Positions 23,198-30,128 of a stretch of 30,128 nucleotides of DNA are shown in pieces. Each line of letters begins with the position of its first letter. Within the stretch, counting starts at the first letter, position 1. The position numbers and the translations under genes are program-made. Origin of the DNA: Anaerolineae bacterium (GTDB lineage Bacteria > Chloroflexota > Anaerolineae > B4-G1); NCBI GenBank assembly GCA_016783285.1, contig JADHWW010000116.1, positions 1-30,128 of the forward strand, read 5' to 3'. The notes under the pieces were generated by a model, which saw only the letters and a list, made by a program, of their open reading frames with translations, did no database searches and was not told the DNA's origin.

Positions 23198-24799
23198 TTG
23201 ATCCAGCGGAAGACTCAGTCCCCTGCCTATTGGGAGGACGAGTTTGCAGTTACTCCTGACGATCTTCAATACCTTAGCACGTTACTCGTCGAGGACGAGT
23301 TGCCGCGCTTGGCAGAAGAGTTGGGCCGGGCGCTGGTTTTGTACCGCTGCCAACAGGAAGAGGCACTCATAGAGCGTGCGCTGTCCAGGGGCACCCCGTA
23401 TCAACCCAAGTGCACTTACGAAGTGGACGAGCAAGTGGTTTTCCCGGCGCTGGGATATCGCGTGGGCAAAGTCGTCGGCATGCGGCCTGGTAACAACCCT
23501 GAGTATGACTCGTTCCAGGTTATCCAGGTGGAGTTTGAGGAAGGCGAGATGCGTGAATTTGCGTCCGAGTTGATGGTCGATCATCCGCTCAATCGCGAAG
23601 CGCCGGTCGGCACGGCGGAAGGTGCCACGCTGCGTTCCCCAGAGGAACTGGCCGCCCTGTACGAGTCGCGGGTTGGTACAGTGCTGGCGGAACGCCTTGA
23701 AGTCGAGCCCAGTTTTGTCTGCCTGGCCGGCAAATGGTTCCGCAAGGACTTGTTGGTGGACGTACACATTGGCCACTTGAACCTGGCGGAGGCCGTGCTC
23801 GACATGGCGGATGGTGGTCCGTTGCCAACGGACGCGCTGCTGGGTGATCTGGAATTGCCAGAGGAGATTACCCCTCAATTACGCATCTTCTCGCTGAACT
23901 ATGTGCTTCAGGAGGATGAGCGTTTCGACGAGGTGGGACCGGCGGGCGGGGTGCTCTGGTTCCTGCGTCGTCTGGAGCCAGAAGAGGTGCAATCTGTCCC
24001 TATCTGGCTTGAGTACAGGCCTTTGGACTACAACCCTGCACTGCTGACCAGTGAGATGCTGGCATTGGAGCGGACATTGGACGACGAGTGGTCGGACCTG
24101 GACAGTCCCGTCGAGGTGCCAGAGTCGGTGACGGTCGTGCTGACCTATCCACACTGGAGGTCTGGCACCCTGCCGCTTTCGGGCCGACTGGCGCGTATAT
24201 TCCCCACTGGCCGTGCGCGTCGTATTCGTTTCACTTTCGTGGATGGCGAGACGGGCGCGGAGATGCCAGGTTGGGTCTTGCGCAAGGGGCGCTATGTTTA
24301 CGGCCTGGGGGAGTGGTACAGGGCATACGATATATCTGTAGGGGCCTACCTGGAACTGGCGCGAGGTGAGAAGCCAGGAACGGTTGTAATTCAGCGACGT
24401 GCCCGCCGGCCCAGGCGAGAATGGGTACGGGTTGCGTTGCCACTGGAGGGCAGACTGACCTTCGAGATGCGCAAAGAACTCATCGCCTGTAAATACGATG
24501 ATTTGATGGTCGTGGCACAGGAAGACATCGAAGCGATGGATGCAGTGTGGGCCCGCTCGCGTGAGCAATGGTTTTCGCTGAGCCAGTTGATTGCCGAGGT
24601 CTTTCCCGAATTGACCAAGCTGAGTCCTCAGGGCACCGTCCATGCGGCTACGCTCTACAGCGCGGTTAACGCCGCGATGCGCATGCCTCCCGGGCCATTG
24701 CTGGCGGAACTGGTCGCTAGTGGTGTATACGCGCCAGTGGGTGACAATTACTGGGTCTTATGTACGGACTCCAGCGGAATCAGGTCTGTCGATGAATAA
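23198..24799 (+). CDS. Unrecognised 533-residue cytoplasmic protein
   Basis: I do not recognise this family. The start is TTG 23198, eight bases after AGGAG; GTG 23192 is too close to that site and a TTG at 23162 has none. The protein is acidic and soluble with no membrane segment or signal peptide. Around residues 65-130 there is a beta-rich block with VVFPALGYRVGKVVGMRPG and VIQVEFEEGEMREFAS. The middle contains more beta-rich stretches, and a basic RRARRPRREWVRVALP lies near 405. The end (about 455-530, LSQLIAEVFPEL and MRMPPGPLLAELVASGVY) could form a winged helix, as the paired downstream protein also might. It overlaps that gene by 8 bases, so the two are translationally coupled. Confidence 0.85.
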   Translation: MIQRKTQSPAYWEDEFAVTPDDLQYLSTLLVEDELPRLAEELGRALVLYRCQQEEALIERALSRGTPYQPKCTYEVDEQVVFPALGYRVGKVVGMRPGNNPEYDSFQVIQVEFEEGEMREFASELMVDHPLNREAPVGTAEGATLRSPEELAALYESRVGTVLAERLEVEPSFVCLAGKWFRKDLLVDVHIGHLNLAEAVLDMADGGPLPTDALLGDLELPEEITPQLRIFSLNYVLQEDERFDEVGPAGGVLWFLRRLEPEEVQSVPIWLEYRPLDYNPALLTSEMLALERTLDDEWSDLDSPVEVPESVTVVLTYPHWRSGTLPLSGRLARIFPTGRARRIRFTFVDGETGAEMPGWVLRKGRYVYGLGEWYRAYDISVGAYLELARGEKPGTVVIQRRARRPRREWVRVALPLEGRLTFEMRKELIACKYDDLMVVAQEDIEAMDAVWARSREQWFSLSQLIAEVFPELTKLSPQGTVHAATLYSAVNAAMRMPPGPLLAELVASGVYAPVGDNYWVLCTDSSGIRSVDE

Positions 24800-25241
24800 G
24801 ATTCTTGTCCCTCCTGCGCTGCCAACGCTGGTCAAGCCTACGCTTGACACGCCATTTCACGTTGACTATGGATGGTGGGAGCGGAAAGGGTTGCATCTCG
24901 GCGTGGAGTTGAGTGGCCATCTCTGCCAGAAGCATCGGGCGGTTTTCAGCGAACACTTTGATGCAGAGAAGATTGACTGGATAGATGAGAGGACGGGTGA
25001 GGTGACGCGGGTGGATGGGTTGCAACATGTGTTGCGGGTTCATTGTGGCAAGCAGCCCGACTACATCAACGAGAACTTGTCGTTGGTAGACGCGGTTTTC
25101 AGGGTGTTCCTGGCGAATGGCAATGTGCCGTTGACGTGCGAGGAATTGAGCAGCATCGTTGGTCATCCTGCGGAGAAGATTCTGCGCACGTTGGCAGGAC
25201 GGCGAGTGTACAAGGGGATCCGGCCAACACAAAAAGGCTAA
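24792..25241 (+). CDS. Unrecognised 149-residue protein with possible C-terminal winged helix
   Basis: I do not recognise a named family, though I believe similar uncharacterised proteins occur in Chloroflexota. ATG 24792 overlaps the preceding stop (ATGAATAA), so the pair is coupled. Visible features: a proline-rich start (VPPALPTLVKPTLDTPF), an aromatic VDYGWWER, a single conserved-looking SGHLCQKH, then IDWIDERTGEVTRVDGLQHVL. The C-terminal 50 residues (LVDAVFRVFLANGNVPLTCEEL, HPAEKILRTLAGRRVYKGIRP) look like a helix-turn-helix of the winged type. A DNA-binding or nucleoprotein role is inferred from that alone. Confidence 0.85.
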   Translation: MNKILVPPALPTLVKPTLDTPFHVDYGWWERKGLHLGVELSGHLCQKHRAVFSEHFDAEKIDWIDERTGEVTRVDGLQHVLRVHCGKQPDYINENLSLVDAVFRVFLANGNVPLTCEELSSIVGHPAEKILRTLAGRRVYKGIRPTQKG

Positions 25242-25264
25242 CCGCGCTTGAGATTGGGTCATTG

Positions 25265-25286
25265 CGCCGCGACTACTGTCGCGGCG
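25265..25286. repeat. Perfect 9-bp stem-loop between genes
   Basis: CGCCGCGAC, loop TACT, GTCGCGGCG. It lies 24 bases after the 149-residue gene and 42 bases before the transferase start. No T tract follows (TTGCCATTC), so it may be a weak terminator or an mRNA-stabilising hairpin. Confidence 0.6.
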
Positions 25287-25328
25287 TTGCCATTCACCCA
25301 CTATGGAGATGCCGGTAGGGAGGCTGCT

Positions 25329-25751
25329 GTGCGTTTGTTCATCGCTGGCATTATACAGGGCTCACAGAGCGGCAGGGAGATTGAGGCCCAGGACTATCGC
25401 CGCGAGATCGCTCAGATCGTACGGCTTCATGTTCCTGGGGTCGAGGTGTTGGACCCCCTCGAACTGTATCCCGATAGCGTGGGTTATGGTCCGGAGCAGG
25501 CCAAACAAACGCTGCTGGAACTGGCCGAACTGGCCGGCGGAGTGGATGTGCTGGTGGCATACGTTCCCTCGGCCAGTATGGGCACGGCCATTGAGATGTG
25601 GAATGCCTATCGGAGTGGCAGCCCCGTTTATGTTATCTCCCCGCTGGCAGACAACTGGGTCGTGCATTCCCTCTCTAAGTGCATCTTTCCCGACCTGGCG
25701 GCGTTTGCTGCGTTCGTTGCCGGCGGGGGGCTGGGCGGCTCTGCGGCCTGA
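25329..25751 (+). CDS. Nucleoside 2-deoxyribosyltransferase-like protein
   Basis: A 140-residue protein with the fold pattern of nucleoside 2-deoxyribosyltransferases: N-terminal LFIAGII (first strand and nucleotide loop), a DYRREIAQI helix, VEVLDPLELYP, then VDVLVAYVPSASMGTAIEMWNAY, whose E stands where the catalytic glutamate is in the family, and SPVYVISP. It may act on deoxynucleosides or on a related N-glycoside such as NAD-derived compounds; the substrate cannot be told. GTG 25329 follows GGGAGG with five bases between; the frame is open further upstream, but that part includes the stem-loop at 25265-25286. It follows the unrecognised gene pair on the same strand and precedes the tRNA gene. 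Confidence 0.8.
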   Translation: MRLFIAGIIQGSQSGREIEAQDYRREIAQIVRLHVPGVEVLDPLELYPDSVGYGPEQAKQTLLELAELAGGVDVLVAYVPSASMGTAIEMWNAYRSGSPVYVISPLADNWVVHSLSKCIFPDLAAFAAFVAGGGLGGSAA

Positions 25752-25755
25752 GGGC

Positions 25756-25784
25756 TTGACATGGGGGTGTGATTCGGTTAGAAT
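25756..25784 (+). promoter_or_regulatory. tRNA-Arg promoter
   Basis: TTGACA (25756-25761), 17-bp spacer, TAGAAT (25779-25784). Transcription would begin near 25791, five bases before the mature tRNA. Confidence 0.8.
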
Positions 25785-25795
25785 ATCGTTGCTGT

Positions 25796-25869
25796 GCCCC
25801 AGTAGCTCAATTGGATAGAGCATCGGACTTCTAATCCGAGGGTTGCAGGTTCGAGTCCTGCCTGGGGTG
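25796..25869 (+). tRNA. tRNA-Arg(TCT)
   Basis: A full cloverleaf of 74 bases: acceptor GCCCCAG paired with CTGGGGT (terminal G-U), D stem GCTC/GAGC, anticodon stem TCGGA/TCCGA with loop CTTCTAA (anticodon TCT), five-base variable loop, T stem GCAGG/CCTGC with TTCGAGT loop, discriminator G. CCA is not encoded. It reads AGA codons, rare in GC-rich genes. Confidence 0.97.
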
Positions 25870-25904
25870 TCTGTAGTGAGCCTCGCAAAGTCTAAACTGC
25901 GACG

Positions 25905-26360
25905 ATGAGCGCACCTGTGCTCGTGACTGGAGCCACTGGCTTTTTGGGATACACGTTGTGTCCCTATCTTGTTACGCGTGGCTACCGGCTGCGAGCGTTT
26001 GTGCGCACCTCCAGTGACTGTGAGTTCCTGCGTCTGCTGGGGGTGGAGTTGGCCTGGGGGGACATTCGTGACCCCGAGGCGGCCCGCGCGGCGGTTGAAG
26101 GTTGCCGGGCGAATGTCAGCGGGCGCAGTCTGAGTCATCGGGAGATCAACGGCATCGTGGACCGTTTGCTGGGATATCATATCCAGCGGCTCAGTGTGTC
26201 TGCCTGGATGATGCTCGCGCTGGCGTGGGTGTGGACGCGGCTCTCGCGTTATACTGGACGGGAGCCCTATTATCCCATCGGTTTGGCCTCTCACGTCTTT
26301 TGTGACTGGGAGGTTTCCAGCGAGAAGGCACAGCGCGAATTGGGATTTGAGCCTATGTCG
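25905..26360 (+). pseudogene. Decayed NAD-dependent sugar epimerase gene
   Basis: The first 65 residues are a normal Rossmann start (VLVTGATGFLGYTLCPYL, LAWGDIRDPEAARAAVEGC). The sequence then jumps directly to a C-terminal epimerase piece (NVSGRSLSHREINGIV through CDWEVSSEKAQRELGFEP). The middle, with the catalytic YxxxK and nearly half of a normal protein of about 320-340 residues, is absent without a frameshift. This suggests a single internal deletion. The expected C-terminal end is also missing: after GFEP the DNA becomes a 7-mer-like CGTTTCA/CGTTTTA run near 26359. The frame stays open to 26561 but there only mirrors the opposite-strand ytxH-like gene. There is no ribosome site at ATG 25905. 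It resembles hopanoid-associated (HpnA-type) epimerases most. Confidence 0.8.
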
Positions 26361-26448
26361 TTTCACGTTTTACGTTCTCGCAGGGGGGCCTACTGGTGCA
26401 GCACGCACTGCCCTTGCCTTACCACAGATTTCGGATGTGGCTGGTATG

Positions 26449-26811
26449 TTATGCAGCCTCGGCGGTGGTCTTGGGTTGTGCTTGGTCCACTGCGGCAGCA
26501 GCGGCTTTCTTCGTTTCCTCAACCGCCTTCGTCATCTGCTTCTGGCCTTCCTCCAGGATGACTTTGCTTTGGACCTGGAGACTCTCGGCGCGGCGCTTGA
26601 CGTCGGCGGCCACGGCCTCGGCCTTGGCACGGGCTTCAGCCAAACTGCCCCCTGCCTTATCTCGCAGTTCGATGCTCTTCTGCCGAATCTGCTCGCGGGT
26701 CTCCACTCCGGAATAGGGGGCCAGGATGAGGGCTACCGCTGCGCCTACGAGCCCACCTACCAGGAAGCCGGCAAAGAAAGACCCAATCTCACCACCGTTA
26801 TTGTTACTCAT
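26449..26811 (-). CDS. YtxH-domain membrane protein
   Basis: A 120-residue protein with the YtxH pattern: a glycine-rich hydrophobic anchor at about 10-31 (FFAGFLVGGLVGAAVALILAP), the conserved LAPYSGVETREQI junction, then a long charged helical tail with alternating Ala, Lys and Glu that probably forms a coiled coil. Function is unknown; members are linked with stress and envelope association. ATG 26811 follows AAGGAGG and overlaps the upstream membrane protein's stop by 8 bases, so both are made together. Confidence 0.92.
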   Translation of the reverse strand: MSNNNGGEIGSFFAGFLVGGLVGAAVALILAPYSGVETREQIRQKSIELRDKAGGSLAEARAKAEAVAADVKRRAESLQVQSKVILEEGQKQMTKAVEETKKAAAAAVDQAQPKTTAEAA

Positions 26812-27364
26812 TATCTACCTCCTTGCTGTTTCTCACTTGCTGTTTCTCACTCTTACGTAACCCACTGATTTCTTGCACGATGCGTCGCAACCCAGCCAGA
26901 TAGCCTGACCACTTCACCACTGGCGAGACGACGTTATGACTGACGAACTGAGTGGTGCCGCGCACGGTTGCCAATGTCTCATTGACTGCCTCCAGCATCG
27001 GTTTGACCTCGTCTCGCAGCAGCACGACCAGAGACTGTACCTGCAATATCAGGACGATCATGAGCGCACCAATGATCAACGTTTCGAACGCGACGAATAT
27101 GATGGCCGCATCCCGAAGCAATCCCACCACAACCATTCCTGGGCTTGGGCCTGTACCTGTGTACGTGGCGTGATAGGCATCCACTGAAAGGAGCACCAGC
27201 AACGCGACCAGGCCCAGCAGTAGCAGGCCAGCCACAACCAAGCCTGTGATGAGCAATCGTCGTGCTCGCAGTTCCGCAGTCGATGGCTCGGTGGCTGCTG
27301 GTGCCTCTGGAGCCTGTAATAAGGGGGATTCTGTGGCCGGCACAGGCTGGGTTTGGACTTCCAT
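26804..27364 (-). CDS. Two-helix membrane protein, unrecognised
   Basis: A 186-residue protein with a proline/alanine/threonine-rich N-terminus (about 1-30), a basic stop RARRLLITG, a membrane helix (about 36-58), a short outside loop, a second long hydrophobic stretch (about 75-108), and a cytoplasmic helical tail (VKPMLEAVNETLATV, RIVQEISGL). I do not recognise a named family; the tail resembles DUF948-like proteins often paired with YtxH proteins, and the pairing is present here. ATG 27364 is only three bases from the predicted transcription start, so the message appears leaderless. The frame is open upstream to 27484, but that part lies inside mnmA. Confidence 0.82.
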   Translation of the reverse strand: MEVQTQPVPATESPLLQAPEAPAATEPSTAELRARRLLITGLVVAGLLLLGLVALLVLLSVDAYHATYTGTGPSPGMVVVGLLRDAAIIFVAFETLIIGALMIVLILQVQSLVVLLRDEVKPMLEAVNETLATVRGTTQFVSHNVVSPVVKWSGYLAGLRRIVQEISGLRKSEKQQVRNSKEVDNE

Positions 27365-27373
27365 GGTGAAACT

Positions 27374-27402
27374 ATTATAGCATAGATTCTTGAACCCCGC
27401 AA
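27374..27402 (-). promoter_or_regulatory. Promoter inside the mnmA 3' end giving a leaderless message
   Basis: Minus strand: -35 TTGCGG (27397-27402), 17-bp spacer, -10 TATAAT (27374-27379). The -10 box contains the mnmA stop codon. Transcription would start near 27367 and translation at 27364, with no ribosome site. Confidence 0.6.
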
Positions 27403-28466
27403 ATGGCTCCACCCCCCAACACAACTTCGTCATCGTACAGAACCACGAACTGGCCCGGTGTGATGTCTCGCTGAGGTGAGGCAAAGTGGATGTGTGCTCT
27501 CTGATGCGGCAATGGAGTCACCGTGACGGTGGTCGCCTGTGCCCGATAGCGAATCTGCGCCGTGGCGCGGAAAGCGATTGTGGGCCTTTTTTCGCTGATG
27601 TAGTGCATTCCCTCAACCAGACATTCATCCTGGCCCAGTTCCTCTGCTGTTCCTACGATGAGCGTGTTCTCCGTTAGGTCAATTGCAAGCACGTACAGCG
27701 GCTCTGCCGCCGTGATCCCTAGCCTCTTGCGTTGACCAATGGTATACGCGGGTAGCCCTTGATGCTGGCCCAGCACGCGCCCGGAGGTATCGCGGATGGG
27801 GCCGGGTTGGAACAGGTGAGGGGCTTGACGGGCCAGGAAATGCCGGTAATCGCCGTCGGCCAGGAAGCAGATGTCCTGACTTTCGGGTTGTTCTGCCACT
27901 GGCAGGACACGCTGGCGAGCGATGGCGCGAACCTCTGTCTTGGTCAACTCGCCCACGGGGAAAAAGATGTGAGCCAATTGTTTCTGGGTTAGCCTGTGCA
28001 GGAAGTATGATTGATCCTTACGAGGATCTCGCCCGCGAAGAAGTTGTTGACGGTTTTCGCCGTGGCGCACTCGAGCGTAGTGACCTGTGGCCAGGAACGC
28101 TGCCTCCAGTGCCAGGGCTCGATTCAGGAGCAGGCCAAAGCGGACAGTACGGTTGCAAGGAATGCACGGATTGGGGGTGCGGCCAGCACCGTACTCGGCG
28201 ACGAAGTAATCTACCACCTGGGATTTGAAGGCCGCTTCGGCGTTGAGCAGATAGAAGGGGATGTCGAGACGATCGGCGACGCGATGGGCACGGTGCACTG
28301 CTTCGGGCGTGCAGCAACGGTTGGGGCGGGGGCCACCTGGACCGCCCTCAGCCCACAACCGCAGCATCACGCCAATGACCTCGTACCCGCGCTCGACCAG
28401 GAGCGCGGCCGCGACGCTGCTGTCTACGCCACCGCTGAGGGCTACGAGAACCCGTGAGGGGATCAT
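27375..28466 (-). CDS. mnmA: tRNA-uridine 2-sulfurtransferase MnmA
   Basis: A 363-residue enzyme that adenylates and thiolates U34 in the tRNAs for Lys, Glu and Gln, using sulfur passed from a cysteine desulfurase. The PP-loop SGGVDSS is at 11-17, and the catalytic cysteine pair is C104 (NPCIPCN) and C200 (SQDICF), matching the E. coli pair C102/C199. Other landmarks are ATGHYAR, the DQSYFL motif and the C-terminal beta-barrel region ending in GGGAICGV. ATG 28466 overlaps the desulfurase stop by four bases (ATGA); the frame extends further upstream into that gene only as an antisense-like arginine-rich shadow. Coupling with the sulfur donor gene fits the pathway. Confidence 0.97.
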   Translation of the reverse strand: MIPSRVLVALSGGVDSSVAAALLVERGYEVIGVMLRLWAEGGPGGPRPNRCCTPEAVHRAHRVADRLDIPFYLLNAEAAFKSQVVDYFVAEYGAGRTPNPCIPCNRTVRFGLLLNRALALEAAFLATGHYARVRHGENRQQLLRGRDPRKDQSYFLHRLTQKQLAHIFFPVGELTKTEVRAIARQRVLPVAEQPESQDICFLADGDYRHFLARQAPHLFQPGPIRDTSGRVLGQHQGLPAYTIGQRKRLGITAAEPLYVLAIDLTENTLIVGTAEELGQDECLVEGMHYISEKRPTIAFRATAQIRYRAQATTVTVTPLPHQRAHIHFASPQRDITPGQFVVLYDDEVVLGGGAICGVQESML

Positions 28467-29629
28467 TCGTCTGCTCGCAGCCGTTCGATGATGGCCGGCA
28501 ACACCTCCAGCACACGTGCTACGTCGTCTTCGTCGTTCGCGTGGCCGAGGGTGAGGCGCAGACTGCCGATGCTCCAATCCGGGGGAAGCCCCATCGCGGT
28601 GAGCACGGGTGATGGTTCTGGTTCCCCTTCGGCGCAGGCCGCGCCGGAACTGGCGGCGATGCCCTCCAGATCGAGGTTCAGCACCACTGCTTCCCCCTCA
28701 ATGTCGCGGAAGGCGAAACTGGCGTGGTGGCACAGCCGCTGTGTGGGGTGACCTGTCAGACGACTTTCCGGGATGGACGCCAGAACGCCCTCGATGAGTC
28801 GGTCGCGCAAGCGACGCAGGCGGGCCGTTTCGGTCACTCGTTCCTTCTCTGCCAGGCTTAGCGCGGTCGCCAGCCCCACCGCCCCGGCAACGTTGACTGT
28901 GCCCGGACGCCGCCCGCGCTCGTGGGCCCCGCCGGTAATGGCGGGGACGAGAGGGGTGTCGCGCCGCACGTAGAGCAAGCCGACCCCCTTGGGGCCGTAG
29001 AACTTATGGGCCGAAAGGGCCAGAAGGTCCACATTGATGTCGTCCAGTTCCAACGGGAGCCGGCCAGCGGCCTGGATAGCGTCGGTGTGGAAGTACACAC
29101 CCCGCTCGCGGCAGACTCGCCCGATCTTGACCAGATGTTGTACTGTGCCGACCTCGTTGTTGGCGGCCATCACGCTCACCAGGATGGTGTCGGTCCAGAT
29201 AGCGGCTGCCACGTCGTCTGGGTTCACGCGCCCGTGCTCGTCCACCGGCACCCTCGTAACTTCAAATCCGAACAAGTCGCGCAGTTGGTCAACCGTGTGG
29301 CCTACGGCATGGTGCTCAATGGGAGTGGTGACGATGTGGTTGCCGCGTCCGCCTTGGCGAGCGGCCCAGGCCACACCCCGCAGTGCCAGGTTGTCGGCCT
29401 CGGTGCCGGATCCGGTGAAGACGATCTCGGAGGGACGGCAACTCAGCACGTCGGCGACGGTCTGGCGGGCTCGCTCCATCGCGCTGGCAGCCGCCTGGCC
29501 GAGGGCGTGCGATGCCTCGCTGTTGCCGAAGACTTCGTTCCAATACGGAGCCATCGCCTCGACCACCCGTGGGTCTACGGGCGTGGTAGCGGAGTGGTCC
29601 AGGTAGATATGACGCTTGGGTGTGTCCAT
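28463..29629 (-). CDS. Cysteine desulfurase, IscS/NifS type
   Basis: A 388-residue PLP enzyme converting cysteine to alanine and enzyme-bound persulfide. Residues seen: the YLDHSATTP start, H106 (IEHHAV, stacks on PLP), the HTDAIQAAG segment, lysine K209 (SAHKFYGPKG, Schiff base), RRPGTVN, and catalytic C332 in SSGAACAEG. The Cys loop (SSGAACAEGEPEPS) is of the long class I type, consistent with delivery to acceptors such as MnmA and IscU. ATG 29629 follows AGAGG; the longer frame to 29743 would run through the promoter. No iscR, iscU or hscA genes are nearby, so it may be dedicated mainly to tRNA thiolation, or serve more broadly. Confidence 0.96.
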   Translation of the reverse strand: MDTPKRHIYLDHSATTPVDPRVVEAMAPYWNEVFGNSEASHALGQAAASAMERARQTVADVLSCRPSEIVFTGSGTEADNLALRGVAWAARQGGRGNHIVTTPIEHHAVGHTVDQLRDLFGFEVTRVPVDEHGRVNPDDVAAAIWTDTILVSVMAANNEVGTVQHLVKIGRVCRERGVYFHTDAIQAAGRLPLELDDINVDLLALSAHKFYGPKGVGLLYVRRDTPLVPAITGGAHERGRRPGTVNVAGAVGLATALSLAEKERVTETARLRRLRDRLIEGVLASIPESRLTGHPTQRLCHHASFAFRDIEGEAVVLNLDLEGIAASSGAACAEGEPEPSPVLTAMGLPPDWSIGSLRLTLGHANDEDDVARVLEVLPAIIERLRADE

Positions 29630-29659
29630 ACGTGATCCTCTGACGCGATGATGGGTTAT

Positions 29660-29688
29660 ATTGTAGCATGTGGTGCGGGGACCGTCAA
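29660..29688 (-). promoter_or_regulatory. Promoter of the desulfurase-mnmA unit
   Basis: Minus strand: -35 TTGACG (29683-29688), 17-bp spacer, -10 TACAAT (29660-29665). Start near 29653, giving a leader of about 24 bases. Confidence 0.78.
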
Positions 29689-29736
29689 ACGGCTGCCTCG
29701 GCAACGTCAGACCCTTTTCCACGCGACGGGCGGTAG

Positions 29737-29765
29737 TTGACAAGTGGTATGAGATGTATTATACT
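29737..29765 (+). promoter_or_regulatory. Strong rightward promoter with no clear gene
   Basis: TTGACA (29737-29742, consensus), 17-bp spacer, TATACT (29760-29765). It diverges from the desulfurase promoter. Transcription would start near 29772 and run into a stretch without a supportable gene. Confidence 0.65.
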
Positions 29766-29772
29766 ATGAGTA

Positions 29773-30128
29773 CTTCACTTTCGCTGGCTTCTCCTGACCC
29801 CCTGCTTCCTTCACTTTCTTGGGAACAGAATGCTTGTGTGCTAACACTCGTCGCTGCTCCTCTATTCTGCTTGGTTGGCCTCTGGCACGTGTAGGCTTGA
29901 TGTACGAGGAGGTGATGCCCAGGATTGCTTGTTGTAGATTTCCCTTGGGATGTCCCCGATGGCTGTGAATACGTATTGTAGTTGCGAGGAGCTCATCATT
30001 CGCGTAATTCGTGACCATTATGCTGAATTCCGCGCCAGGGAACAGTAAATGTCGGGTGACAAGTCCAGTAATGTCAGAATGTGTTCCTGAAGCGGTGTAA
30101 GCGGAGTGATATGCCGTGTGATTCGATC
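29773..30128. other. Right-end stretch without a supported gene
   Basis: About 356 bases of visibly lower GC than the rest of the window. The short frames (42 codons from ATG 29766, which precedes the predicted transcription start; 22 codons from 29900; 84 codons on the minus strand, 29764-30018) show no family features. GAGGAGG at 29905-29911 lies before GTGATG, but that frame closes quickly. No tmRNA, RNase P or SRP RNA signature was seen. It may be an untranslated leader, an unknown RNA, or decayed sequence. Confidence 0.4.

Noticed and set aside
25796..25869. tRNA-Arg as an integration site for a mobile element
   Set aside because: No integrase gene and no repeat of the tRNA 3' end were found downstream within the window.
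25905..26561. Taking the epimerase frame as an intact 218-residue gene
   Set aside because: It lacks the catalytic YxxxK middle, and its last 110 bases only mirror the opposite-strand YtxH gene.
28467..28577. Arginine-rich N-terminal extension of MnmA
   Set aside because: It lies wholly within the desulfurase coding region in another frame. The family starts at ATG 28466, which overlaps the desulfurase stop as ATGA.
29764..30018. 84-codon minus-strand frame at the right end
   Set aside because: It lies opposite the strong rightward promoter, has no ribosome site, is rich in basic and polar residues without any motif, and begins in a filler-like ATTCGCGTAATTCG stretch.

Overview
The window (about 30 kb, clearly GC-rich) looks like chromosomal DNA of a Chloroflexota bacterium, probably Anaerolineae-like. 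This is inferred from several signs: a large secreted protein ending in a short hydrophobic FPLVF-type tail common in that phylum, giant cyclase/AAA/TPR proteins, a bacterial DUF211 plus VIT-like pair, GTG and TTG starts with strong GGAGG sites, and export operons without a periplasmic adaptor, as expected in a monoderm. No phage, integrase, insertion sequence or CRISPR array was seen.

Left region (1-7.9 kb, minus strand): two adjacent ABC-2 exporter units. Unit A, read from 7554 down to 3002, encodes a small membrane protein, an ATPase, two permeases and a second ATPase. Its promoter (TTGACA-17-TACAAT) abuts an 18-bp perfect palindrome. Unit B, read from 2853 off the left edge, encodes a TetR regulator, one permease, one ATPase and a DUF1232 protein. 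Its promoter is followed by two TGAGTnnnnACTCA sites. The ATPases split into two types that mirror the N and C halves of the E. coli YbhF double ATPase.

Middle region (7.9-12.7 kb): a DegV fatty-acid-binding protein; the minus-strand set trmI, DUF211 and a VIT/CCC1-like membrane protein; then on the plus strand a receiver-only response regulator, an adenosine-specific-kinase-family protein and a YfbR/HDDC2-like HD phosphohydrolase.

Signalling and secreted block (12.7-22.8 kb, plus strand): a 1391-residue protein with two cyclase domains, an AAA ATPase and a TPR tail, laid out like mammalian soluble adenylyl cyclase. It is followed by a gingipain-like C25 peptidase with five GQWAAT repeats, a DUF192 protein, and a three-LysM M23 peptidase carrying an in-frame poly-C/poly-G hairpin tract.

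Right region (22.8-30.1 kb): a DUF2007 gene and an unrecognised gene pair diverge from promoters that share one -35 heptamer. Next come a nucleoside 2-deoxyribosyltransferase-like gene, tRNA-Arg(TCT), a broken epimerase gene, and a minus-strand run of iscS-type cysteine desulfurase, mnmA, a membrane protein and a YtxH protein. The desulfurase can supply the sulfur MnmA uses for tRNA thiolation. The last 500 bases hold a strong rightward promoter but no gene I can support.

Many start sites were moved inward from the longest open frame to the codon behind the best ribosome-binding site. These choices are explained entry by entry.
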